Shown: positions 38,173 to 46,633 of the stretch, one piece after another | Numbering within the stretch: the stretch's first letter is position 1 | Layout: each line of letters begins with the position of its first letter | Assembly: GCA_943787745.1 (NCBI GenBank) | Contig: CALSNJ010000002.1 | Location: forward strand, 818,125-882,124 | Reading direction: 5' to 3' | Length of the DNA stretch: 64,000 nucleotides | DNA from: an uncultured Alphaproteobacteria bacterium | GTDB lineage: Bacteria > Pseudomonadota > Alphaproteobacteria > UBA6615 | Position numbers and translations under genes: made by a program | Notes under the pieces: generated by a model | What the model saw: the letters and a program-made list of their open reading frames with translations, nothing else | The model's database searches: none | What the model was told of the DNA's origin: nothing

Positions 38173-39065
38173 TGGCACTCAACACCGGCGTCATCGGGCT
38201 GGGCAATATCGGCGGCGGCGTGGCGAAAAACCTCGCCGCCGCCGGACATATCGTCATTGGCTACGACACAGACCTCTCCCGGATTGGCGAGGCCGGCGCG
38301 CAGGAAGCTGCCGATGCCGCGGAGGTCTCACAACGTGCTGACCTTGTGGTGCTGGCTGTTCCGACACTATCGGCATGGCGCGCTTCGCTTGCCGCGATTA
38401 CAGCGAATGGTCGCCGTGGCCTGATCGTCATCGACCTCTGCACCTTTCCGCTCGCGGAAAAGGAACTCGCCTATGAGGAGCTCGCCCGCGTCGGGATTTA
38501 TCTCCTCGATTGTCCCGTCAGCGGTGCGCGCCCGCAGGCACTGGCAGGCGAACTGGCAATGCTGGTGAGCGGTGACGCCGATGCTTTCGCGCGCGCCCAG
38601 ACCGCCCTGGAATGCTTCTGCAGCAGCGTGACCCATGTGGGCACTTATGGCGTGTCCTCGAAAATCAAATACGTCATCAACCTGATGATTTCAGTCCAGA
38701 ACATGGCCTGCGCCGAAGCCTTCCTTCTGGCGCGCAAAGCGGGCATTGATCTGCAGCAAATGGCCGATGCCGTGATGGACAGCGCGGCCTATTCAAAAGT
38801 GTTTGAGATACGCGCCGAGAAATGGATAAGCGGGAACTACGATGACCCGACAGCCGAACTGGCCATCCAGTTGAAAGATAAAGATATTATCCGAGATTTC
38901 GCTGCCGACGTCGGCAGCCCAACGCCGATGTTCGACGCAGCTATTCCTTACTATATCGCAGCAGGTTCTCAGGGCCGCCAGCAGCAGGATGCGGCCTCTG
39001 TTCTTGCCGTGCTCGAGCACATGGCAGGCATCCCCCGTGATGAGAAACCAGATGGCTCCGGCTAG
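38172..39065 (+). CDS. NAD(P)-dependent 3-hydroxyisobutyrate dehydrogenase-family protein, copy B
   Basis: NTGVIGLGNIGGGVAKNLAAAGHIVIGYD...LDCPVSGARPQALAGELAMLVSG. Confidence 0.85.
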   Translation: MALNTGVIGLGNIGGGVAKNLAAAGHIVIGYDTDLSRIGEAGAQEAADAAEVSQRADLVVLAVPTLSAWRASLAAITANGRRGLIVIDLCTFPLAEKELAYEELARVGIYLLDCPVSGARPQALAGELAMLVSGDADAFARAQTALECFCSSVTHVGTYGVSSKIKYVINLMISVQNMACAEAFLLARKAGIDLQQMADAVMDSAAYSKVFEIRAEKWISGNYDDPTAELAIQLKDKDIIRDFAADVGSPTPMFDAAIPYYIAAGSQGRQQQDAASVLAVLEHMAGIPRDEKPDGSG

Positions 39066-39132
39066 CTCCCAGATTGTGGAATTCCACGCGAGCATCAGCC
39101 ATACTCGACACCTATAACGTGACGAGGAACTG

Positions 39133-39546
39133 ATGCTTTTTCGAAATCTGGGAATGCTTGTCGGAGCGGCCTTCGTATTGGCGGCCTGCACACCGCCTGC
39201 ACGAACACTCGTAACCGTTGCCGAACCCGGGCAACTGGCCGCCGAGACCAAAACCGAGGTCAAGAGCGACCGCAAAGCCACAGAGCCGAAGAACGTCATA
39301 TTGACGCGCGAAGATATAACCGACCGCGCTTATAAAGCGATCGCTGACATCAAGGTCGTTGTACGTCGGCTTTTTCTGCCCGATCCCGACCCGACTCAGG
39401 CGGAAGCCGACCTCATGCTAAAGACAACAGCGGCTGCGCTCGGAGCAGACGCTGTGGTCCTCGTACGTTACGGCAGTTCGGGCATAACGCTCACCACTTG
39501 GGGAACTTTGGAGAGTCAGGGACGTGCCGTCTATTTCACTGAATAA
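39133..39546 (+). CDS. Putative lipoprotein
   Basis: Signal and lipobox MLFRNLGMLVGAAFVLAAC; C-terminal AALGADAVVLVRYGSSG. Confidence 0.55.
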   Translation: MLFRNLGMLVGAAFVLAACTPPARTLVTVAEPGQLAAETKTEVKSDRKATEPKNVILTREDITDRAYKAIADIKVVVRRLFLPDPDPTQAEADLMLKTTAAALGADAVVLVRYGSSGITLTTWGTLESQGRAVYFTE

Positions 39547-39931
39547 GCTGAGAGCGCTTTCATGCGGCGTATTGGTCGCCCTCGCCATTTCGGGCTGCGC
39601 ACGTCCCGCGCCTGACCTGCCTCCAGACTATGGCTCTGTTGACTCGAAAACACCGCTTACAGCGGATCAGTTTTCAGCGCAGGACCTCGCATTGTCTTGC
39701 ACCCAGGCCCGGCAGCAGCAGGTTGAGCTTACGGATGAGGCCAGCCGCCTGACCGGAGTGATTGATGACAGCAAGGGATATAACGAAGCGATCGGCATTC
39801 TGGGGGCTTTGTTCATCGTGCCGGCACTGGCTGCCGATCAGAACCCGGATGAGAAACGCCGCCTGGACGAAATCCAGACCCGTTGGGACACCCTGGTTGC
39901 ATTGCGCCGTTACAAATCCTGCACCACCTGA
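39524..39931 (+). CDS. Putative lipoprotein
   Basis: GTG start; lipobox LVALAISGC; overlaps the upstream ORF. Confidence 0.5.
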   Translation: MPSISLNKLRALSCGVLVALAISGCARPAPDLPPDYGSVDSKTPLTADQFSAQDLALSCTQARQQQVELTDEASRLTGVIDDSKGYNEAIGILGALFIVPALAADQNPDEKRRLDEIQTRWDTLVALRRYKSCTT

Positions 39932-39949
39932 CTGCGGGCTCCTTCGCAC

Positions 39950-40415
39950 CTATATCCAGCGCCGGACTTGTCGTTTGTAGTCGAGATAAGCTTGTCCAAA
40001 TTTGGCTTCAAGGAACGCCTCTTCGCGCGCGATGACAATGAAGTGGATCACCAACACCGCCGGAACGGTTCCGGCCACGACCCAAACCCTGTCGAAGAAA
40101 AACCGCAAGGCCCACACAGATAAGCGTCATACCCACATAGATCGGGTTACGTGACCAGGTGAACACACCACCGGGCACGATCGTGGTGGTCGGGCGCTCA
40201 TGCAAAGGACTGGTGCCGGCCCGGTAAAGCGTCACGACCGACACAAGAGCCAGCCCCACACCAAGTGCCATCAGAAGAGCGCCCACCGGCTGCTGCAGAG
40301 CCCCGGGAAACACGCGCACGGGAATCAGATAATCGATGCCCAGCCCAAGCAGTATCCCCGCCAGATAGACCAATGGTGGCAGCGGGACGTGTTCCTTGTC
40401 CTCTCCTGCCGCCAT
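39950..40415 (-). pseudogene. Isoprenylcysteine carboxyl methyltransferase-like integral membrane protein, C-terminus frameshifted
   Basis: LHERPTTTIVPGGVFTWSRNPIYVGMTLICVGLA, then the shifted frame gives RFFFDRVWVVAGTVPAVLVIHFIVIAREEAFLEAKFGQAYLDYKRQVRRWI*. Confidence 0.8.
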
Positions 40416-40424
40416 CGCCGTTTC

Positions 40425-41273
40425 CTATTTCGTCATCGCGGCGTGCATGACGCGAACGAAACGTTCGGGATTGAGGAACCCGCCACCCCAGCCTGAATCA
40501 AACTCGGCCGTCGGCTTGGCCGCCACAATATCCTCAACCGTTTTCCCGTCCGCAATAAGCGGCGAGATGCTGCCCCGTGCCTTGGTCAGCATGTCGCGAT
40601 AGGCGATCAGGTCGTCCCGGTCGCCCACAGGGCCATGCCCCGGAATGATGATCGTGTCGGCATCCGCCATGTCCAGCACCGTGTCGATGGCCGCAAACAC
40701 ACCCTCAATCGAGCCGCCGGACTTGGCGTCGATGAACGGATAGAACCCGTTGAAGAACGTGTCGCCCATATGGATCACATTGGCTTCGCGAAAACGGATC
40801 ATCGCATCGCCATCGGTATGAGCCGCTTCGGTGTGGAACACCTCGATGGTCTGACCATTCATGTGAAAGGTCGTTGTGTCGTTGAAGGTGACCACCGGCA
40901 GCGATGCGGCCGGTGCATTGCCGCCAAGAAGACGTTCGCGCACGTTGTCATGGGCGAAAATCAGCACACCCGCTTTGCCGAGGTTTTCGTTCCCGCCGGT
41001 ATGGTCGCGGTGAAAATGCGTGTTCACCAGAAAACGCACCGGCTGGTCCGACACGCTCTTGATCTTGTCAAGGATCGTCTCGGTCGCCGGGGCGAACTGA
41101 TCATCGATCATGAACACACCATCTGCACCGGCCGACACGCCGATATTTCCGCCCTTGCCCTGAATAACGTGGATGCCATCCTTGATAGCAGAAATTTCCT
41201 GTGCGCCTGCGGGAACAGCGACACCAATCAATGCCGCGGCGGCGATCAGAGCCGGTTTCAGTGTCTTGTACAT
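40425..41273 (-). CDS. MBL fold metallo-hydrolase with signal peptide
   Basis: MYKTLKPALIAAAALIGVAVPAGAQ...FLVNTHFHRDHTGGNENLGKAG. Confidence 0.88.
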   Translation of the reverse strand: MYKTLKPALIAAAALIGVAVPAGAQEISAIKDGIHVIQGKGGNIGVSAGADGVFMIDDQFAPATETILDKIKSVSDQPVRFLVNTHFHRDHTGGNENLGKAGVLIFAHDNVRERLLGGNAPAASLPVVTFNDTTTFHMNGQTIEVFHTEAAHTDGDAMIRFREANVIHMGDTFFNGFYPFIDAKSGGSIEGVFAAIDTVLDMADADTIIIPGHGPVGDRDDLIAYRDMLTKARGSISPLIADGKTVEDIVAAKPTAEFDSGWGGGFLNPERFVRVMHAAMTK

Positions 41274-41420
41274 TTCAATCTCCAGCCGGTTGTGTTGCGA
41301 TCAATCTAGTTGCTCGGGTGATACCCAACAATCGAGATTGACCTCACTTCTACGTCAAGAGCTGCTTTGACCACGCACCGCCTGCCACCTATGATCGTGG
41401 CAACAAATGAGGGAATTCCT

Positions 41421-42116
41421 ATGACTGTAAAATACCACCTGATCAGCTCTTTCACCTGACCATGGGTCCAGCGCGCCGTGATCCTCTTGCGTGCCAAGAA
41501 AATTGAGTTCGACGTCACCTACATCAACTTGCTCGACAAGCCGGACTGGTTTCTCGAGATCTCTCCTCATGGGAAAGTTCCGGTTCTCAAGGTGGATGAT
41601 GAAATCCTGTTTGAATCCAACGCGATCGCGGAATACCTCGACGAAGTGGTGCCGCCACGGCTTCACCCCGAAGACCCGCTCGAGCGGGCCAAAAACCGGG
41701 CCTGGACCGATTTCGTGCCAACCTTCGCTGGTGCCATGAGCGCCATCCATTATTCCAAGACCAAGGAAGACATGGAGACCGCGATCGACAATGCGCAGGA
41801 CAAACTAACAAAGGTCGAAGGCGCCCTTGCAGGTCGTGGCAATGACGGCCCGTATTTCAATGGGCCTGATCTGGCTTTGGTGGATGCGGCCTATGCCCCT
41901 TTCCTGCAGCGCTACACCTTCGTCGACAAGGTTCTCAAAAACGATGTGTTGAAGGACTATCCGCTGATCAAGGCATGGTCCGACACATTGCTGTCTGACG
42001 CACGCGTCACAGGCGCTGTTCCCGACAATTTTGGGGACGAGTTTATTGCCGGGATCAAGCGCCGCAAGATGTACGCCGCGCAGTTCTTCGACAATGCCAG
42101 CGCAGCAGCAGAGTAA
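41421..42116 (+). CDS. Glutathione S-transferase-like protein with in-frame UGA at the catalytic Cys position (candidate selenoprotein)
   Basis: SD-like gaggg upstream of ATG 41421; MTVKYHLISSFT[UGA]PWVQRAVILLRAKKIEFDVTYINLLDKPDWFLEISPHGKVPVLKVDDEILFESNAIAEYLDE; the track lists only the part after UGA (41478-42116). Confidence 0.7.
41471..41494 (+). promoter_or_regulatory. Candidate bacterial SECIS hairpin
   Basis: GCGCGC (CGUGAUCCUCUU) GCGUGC: 6-bp stem including one G-U pair, 12-nt loop, G at loop position 2, loop begins 18 nt after the UGA at 41457-41459. Confidence 0.4.
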
Positions 42117-42119
42117 CCG

Positions 42120-42812
42120 TTGAGCAGCAATGGCAATCCCGGTGGATATCGGCCCGACGACCCTCGCTATGGGCTGTCGGGCCAAGCCCTGAAGGATTAC
42201 TACCTTTCGCTTCCCGCGCAGTTCTATGTCCGGAGCCTCTACAAACCCGACGTTCTGCATCTCCGCGAAGGCGCGATGGCAACCCACCTCGCTCATGTGC
42301 GCAGCTATGCCGAACACATCCAGTTTGCGGGTCCGCTGCTTGCCGATGATGGCACAACGCCCATGGGCACCATGGCCATCATCAATCTGACCGATCGCAG
42401 CGCCGCCGAGGCTTATGCAGCCGGGGACGGCTTTGCGAAGGCGGGAATGTTTGAACCACCGCGCATCATCCGCTTCATGAGCAGCAAGCGCCTGACCCAG
42501 GCAGATCGTGAACCAGACCCGCAGCTACAGATGTTCGTCTGCGAATGCATTGATGGCGCCGATGCCGCAGCCTTGCGCAAGAAAAGCGCGGCCGCTCACC
42601 ACACCTATCAGGGTTCAATCATCGACAAATACATCGCCCACGGTCCATTGCGCAGCGATGACGGTGTCGACCTTCTGGGCAGCCTGTTTGTCCTTGAAGT
42701 CGCGGACCGCGCCGCCGCCGAAGAACTTGTCGCCAGCGAACCCATGACAGCGGCCGGTGTATTCAGTGAAATCAACATCTATCGCTGGCGCTACGGGAAA
42801 TCCCTCGCCTAG
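42120..42812 (+). CDS. Protein with two tandem YciI-like domains
   Basis: TTG start 3 nt after the GST stop; two YciI patterns (HLAHVRSYAEHIQFAGPLLADDG..MGTMAIINLTDRSAAEAYAAGDGFAKAGMF; YIAHGPLRSDDG..LGSLFVLEVADRAAAEELVASEPMTAAGVF). Confidence 0.75.
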   Translation: MSSNGNPGGYRPDDPRYGLSGQALKDYYLSLPAQFYVRSLYKPDVLHLREGAMATHLAHVRSYAEHIQFAGPLLADDGTTPMGTMAIINLTDRSAAEAYAAGDGFAKAGMFEPPRIIRFMSSKRLTQADREPDPQLQMFVCECIDGADAAALRKKSAAAHHTYQGSIIDKYIAHGPLRSDDGVDLLGSLFVLEVADRAAAEELVASEPMTAAGVFSEINIYRWRYGKSLA

Positions 42813-42825
42813 GCAGGAGGTCCGC

Positions 42826-43854
42826 ATGGACAAGAAGATCGCCATCCTCGGATCCGGTGCCAATGGCACGGTCATCGGGGTCGACCTCATACGTGCCGGC
42901 CTCGACGTTAAACTGATCGACCAGTGGCCAGCCCATGTGGAAGCCCTGCGCAGCAATGGTGCGGTCATCAACCTGCCCGACGAAACCATCACGCAGGATG
43001 TGGATGCCTATCATCTGTGCGATGTCGCGACCTTCACCGAACCCTTCGACGTCGTTCTCATGCTGTTCAAGGCCTACGATACCCGATGGGCGGCACAACT
43101 TATTGAGCCCTATCTTGCCGAAGACGGCATCATCGTCGGCGTTCAGAACGGCATGAGCTACGACACACTGGCAGATGTCGTCGGTGTCGAACGCGCGATG
43201 GCCTGCGTTATCGAGGTGGCCTCGGAACTCCACAACCCGGGCATCATCAAACGCTCCTCACCGCGCGATGGTGGTTCATGGTTCGCCGTTGGGAGCGCCC
43301 ACCCCGCAACGGCTGGCCGGGAAGCCGAAATTGCAGAAATTCTCGGCCATGCCGGAGAAGTAGAGATTTCCGATGATATTCTCGCGGCGAAATGGATGAA
43401 GTTGGTCAGCAACACGATGACCCTCGCAACGACCGCATTGGTCGGCCTGCCGATCGACGAGGCCGAACAGATGCCGGGCATGCGGGAAATCATGCTCAAG
43501 GCCGGTGCCGAAGCGCTGGCGGCAGGCGAACTGCGCGGTCACGCGATCAAACCAATTTATGGCCTAAAGCCCGAGGATATGGAGAACACCAACCAGCTCC
43601 TCCAATTGCTGCACGAAAAACTGCTGTCCTTCACCCGGCCCGATACGCGCACCACGGTTCTGATGGATCACATGAAGGGTCGTCAGAGCGAAACCAATGA
43701 TGTGAACGGATTGGTTGCAGAAACGCTCACAAGCGCTGGCCAAATGGCACCGGCGAATGCAGCGATTGTGGCCCTGACTGAGCAGGTCAAACGCGGTGAA
43801 CTGGAACCCGATCCATCCAATCTCGCATTGATCCGGAATATGGTCGCGACCTGA
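42826..43854 (+). CDS. Ketopantoate reductase family protein
   Basis: KKIAILGSGANGTVIGVDLIRAGLDVKLIDQWPAHVEALRSNG...VGVQNGMSYDTLADVVG. Confidence 0.88.
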   Translation: MDKKIAILGSGANGTVIGVDLIRAGLDVKLIDQWPAHVEALRSNGAVINLPDETITQDVDAYHLCDVATFTEPFDVVLMLFKAYDTRWAAQLIEPYLAEDGIIVGVQNGMSYDTLADVVGVERAMACVIEVASELHNPGIIKRSSPRDGGSWFAVGSAHPATAGREAEIAEILGHAGEVEISDDILAAKWMKLVSNTMTLATTALVGLPIDEAEQMPGMREIMLKAGAEALAAGELRGHAIKPIYGLKPEDMENTNQLLQLLHEKLLSFTRPDTRTTVLMDHMKGRQSETNDVNGLVAETLTSAGQMAPANAAIVALTEQVKRGELEPDPSNLALIRNMVAT

Positions 43855-43867
43855 GACAGCCCTCCGG

Positions 43868-44722
43868 TCAGGCGAATTCGGTGCGCCCACGCATTGCAAA
43901 CATACCCTCACCATTGGCGACCCAGACATCAACAGCATCCTCGCCATCGGGATCAACGTTTACGGTGAACGTCTCTGTATCCATGACCGGTCGCATGCCC
44001 CGGAATTCGAAGCGCGACACGGACCGATCGGGCAGTGAACCTGCGGCCATCCCCACCATCATCGTCGCGAGCAGCGGCCCGTGCACGACAAGGCCGTCAT
44101 AGCCTTCGACATCCCGGGCGTAGTCCCGATCATAGTGGATCCGATGGCCATTAAAGGTCAGCGCGGAATATCGAAACAAGAGCGTAGGATCGGGATCGAC
44201 CGTCTCGACCCATTGTGCACCTTCGGGCGCTGGCTCTCCCGGCCTGGCAGACGCGCCCTTGCCCGTATCCTCTCGATAGACAATGTCGTGTTCATCGATG
44301 ACAGCCAATCCGTCGGAACCCGACAGTTCGTGGCGGACGGTGACAAACACCAGTTTGCCCGACCGACCGGACTTTTCGGCAACCTTTTCGATAGTCGAAA
44401 CCCGGGTTGCAGGCTCACCCAGACCGAGTGTGCCGGGGAACGTCACACGACTGCCCGCCCACATCCGACGCGCCTGTCCAACCGGCGGCATGAACCCGCC
44501 GACGGCCGGATGCCCATCGCGTCCCAATTCGGATCGCGGTGCGATATCCCAGAAGTACAACCAATGCCAAAGTGGTGGCAGAGCATCACCGTCCGAAAGT
44601 CGGTCGCCTGAAAGGTTCAACGCGGCCTGAAGCGCCACGCAGCGTTCCGACTGGATGACATCACGACGCTCTTCGCTTCGCCCTACCCATGCCTGAAGGT
44701 CCGGACTGTCTTCATCGCCCAT
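43868..44722 (-). CDS. MaoC/HTD2-like dehydratase (FAS1-like N-domain), candidate mesaconyl-C4-CoA (3-methylfumaryl-CoA) hydratase
   Basis: LPPLWHWLYFWDIAPRSELGRDGHPAVGGFMPPVGQARRMWAGSRVTF...FRYSALTFNGHRIHYDRDYARDVEGYDGLVVHGPLLATMM. Confidence 0.75.
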   Translation of the reverse strand: MGDEDSPDLQAWVGRSEERRDVIQSERCVALQAALNLSGDRLSDGDALPPLWHWLYFWDIAPRSELGRDGHPAVGGFMPPVGQARRMWAGSRVTFPGTLGLGEPATRVSTIEKVAEKSGRSGKLVFVTVRHELSGSDGLAVIDEHDIVYREDTGKGASARPGEPAPEGAQWVETVDPDPTLLFRYSALTFNGHRIHYDRDYARDVEGYDGLVVHGPLLATMMVGMAAGSLPDRSVSRFEFRGMRPVMDTETFTVNVDPDGEDAVDVWVANGEGMFAMRGRTEFA

Positions 44723-44742
44723 TGCTGTCTCTCCTCAAAGGG

Positions 44743-45879
44743 TCAGGCTTCGAGCCGTTCCATCAATTCATCGGGAGAAATCGGCAGTTCAATTTCCCGC
44801 TTTTCCTTGGCCGACAGATCCATCGCCATGGTGAGCATCAAATTGCGGTGGCCTTCGGCGGCTGTGGCGTGTGGTGTCGCCTTCTTGTTGTAGATGCGCT
44901 GAAACCAGTTGTTGGTTTCCTCACGCATGGGCCCCCAGAGTTCATCGGCATAGACATCCCCCGGCGGGAAGCTTGTCAGAAAGTCGACATGACGAACCGC
45001 TTCGAGGTTCAGGCCATCCGGGTTGTAGGCGGGACCTTGCGGATTGTGGTCGGACGCCAAAATCACATCGCGATGGGTATCTTCAATATCGATCACCCCT
45101 TCGGTGCCGACAATACCGATCTCCAGCCCGTAGACGGCACCCGGCCAGACCTTCGGCAGTGCCCAGCAGATATTCATGGAGAACATCCCGCCATCTTCCA
45201 TCTGGAACAGCCCAAAGGTCGCGTCCTTTACACCAAGGTCGGTGAGGATTTTCTCGGTTGAACGGGCGTAGACAGAAACAGGCTTGGCCGCGTCCCCCAT
45301 CAGCCACATGGACATATCCAGACTATGAGTGCCCGAAACAACCATCGGCGACAGGAAACGACGATCCTGGGTCAGCCGGGTTTCGCCCGTGGGTGCCATA
45401 CGGTTCATGAACGCGCGCACTGTCGCCGCGGTGAACTCACCGATCTGTCCGCTTTCGATCCGCTGCTTCACAACAAGGAAACGACGACGGAAGCGCTGCG
45501 TGTACCCAACAACGGCATCGACACCAGCGGCTTCGATCGCGGCCAGCACCTGAGCGGACTCTCGAGCATCCGTGGCCAGCGGCTTTTCAATGAACAGCAT
45601 ATGGCCGTGTTCGACGGCGGCCAGGGTCGGCTCGACATGTGCCCAGGTCGAGGTCGCGATAATCACCGCATCGACTTCGGGCCGTGCCACCAATTCACGG
45701 AAATCATCTGTGTAGAAATCGGCATCAATGTCGTCGCGCAGTTGGTGCCCGACTTTCTCGTTTACATCGCTCAGGCCAATCCAGCCGATACCGGGGAAAT
45801 CCTTCGCCAGGGTCGCGCGCATCCGGCCAACCACACCGCATCCGATTACGGCCAATCCGATCTGCTTCTTGTCCGACAT
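44743..45879 (-). CDS. Gfo/Idh/MocA family oxidoreductase
   Basis: IGLAVIGCGVVGRMRATLAKDFPGIGWIGLSDVN...AVIIATSTWAHVEPTLAAVEHGHMLFIEKPLATD. Confidence 0.9.
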   Translation of the reverse strand: MSDKKQIGLAVIGCGVVGRMRATLAKDFPGIGWIGLSDVNEKVGHQLRDDIDADFYTDDFRELVARPEVDAVIIATSTWAHVEPTLAAVEHGHMLFIEKPLATDARESAQVLAAIEAAGVDAVVGYTQRFRRRFLVVKQRIESGQIGEFTAATVRAFMNRMAPTGETRLTQDRRFLSPMVVSGTHSLDMSMWLMGDAAKPVSVYARSTEKILTDLGVKDATFGLFQMEDGGMFSMNICWALPKVWPGAVYGLEIGIVGTEGVIDIEDTHRDVILASDHNPQGPAYNPDGLNLEAVRHVDFLTSFPPGDVYADELWGPMREETNNWFQRIYNKKATPHATAAEGHRNLMLTMAMDLSAKEKREIELPISPDELMERLEA

Positions 45880-45925
45880 TATCTTCCCCCCGAAATTCTA
45901 GTTTTCTCTCCAGTTTTCGAACCGG

Positions 45926-45935
45926 TTCTAGAACG
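45926..45935. promoter_or_regulatory. TTCTAGAACG element, 47 nt upstream of ATG 45879
   Basis: Part of gaaccggttctagaac; same motif and spacing as at 37082-37091. Confidence 0.35.
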
Positions 45936-46539
45936 TAGTCTTCCCGCCTTCACGGCCAAGGCTGTCAACGATCACCCGCGATACAAACCGCGCAAGAAGC
46001 GTGCGGTCACCCGTCAGAGGCGTGCAGCTCAGCGTCGCCAGCCAGATGACCTTGCCTGTTTTTGTGTCCCGCAATTCCGCTTTCACATTCAGCTTCTGAC
46101 CAACCGATGTTCGACTACCGCGATCACTGCTTCGAATTGTATCGCGAAGCTCACTGACCCCAACATTCTCGCCCGGATCACGTTGTCGTTCAGCCGCACC
46201 CCGTGCCTGATCCACACCACCGCGACCACTTAACCCAAGAAAGGCTGACTGAGATTCAAAGTTGAAAACCAGACGACCATCTTTGTTTGTTTTGTAGGAA
46301 TCAGACTGCAACGTTTTGAGATAGATCTCGCGAAAGGCCAGTGCTTCATCCGTCTGATCAAAAATATCGACCCAATAGAATTCGTCGCGCGGCACGGAAT
46401 CCAGAGGGAATGTGGAGATCTGGCCCTCGCAAAACGACTCCTCAAACCCTGGCACGGATTGTCGTTGTGCGGATGCGGGAGCGGTCACAAACATCACGAA
46501 CGCCAAAGGGATTGCCACCAAGGCAGGAATAAACTTCAT
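45928..46539 (-). CDS. Hypothetical secreted protein
   Basis: MKFIPALVAIPLAFVMFVTAPASAQRQ signal peptide; ~203 aa; no family recognised. Confidence 0.65.
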   Translation of the reverse strand: MKFIPALVAIPLAFVMFVTAPASAQRQSVPGFEESFCEGQISTFPLDSVPRDEFYWVDIFDQTDEALAFREIYLKTLQSDSYKTNKDGRLVFNFESQSAFLGLSGRGGVDQARGAAERQRDPGENVGVSELRDTIRSSDRGSRTSVGQKLNVKAELRDTKTGKVIWLATLSCTPLTGDRTLLARFVSRVIVDSLGREGGKTTF

Positions 46540-46633
46540 CTCAAACTGGTTCCTTCTGTCGCTGATCTGCCGCAAATGCTGCGCGCACAGTCTAGCCCAT
46601 ACACCCCCTTACAAAAGCCTAATCTCTTTGTCG

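Noticed and set aside
41478-42116. The GST-like ORF as a normal gene starting at GTG 41478
   Set aside because: That start removes beta-1 and the active-site segment, while an SD-preceded ATG at 41421 is in frame across the UGA.
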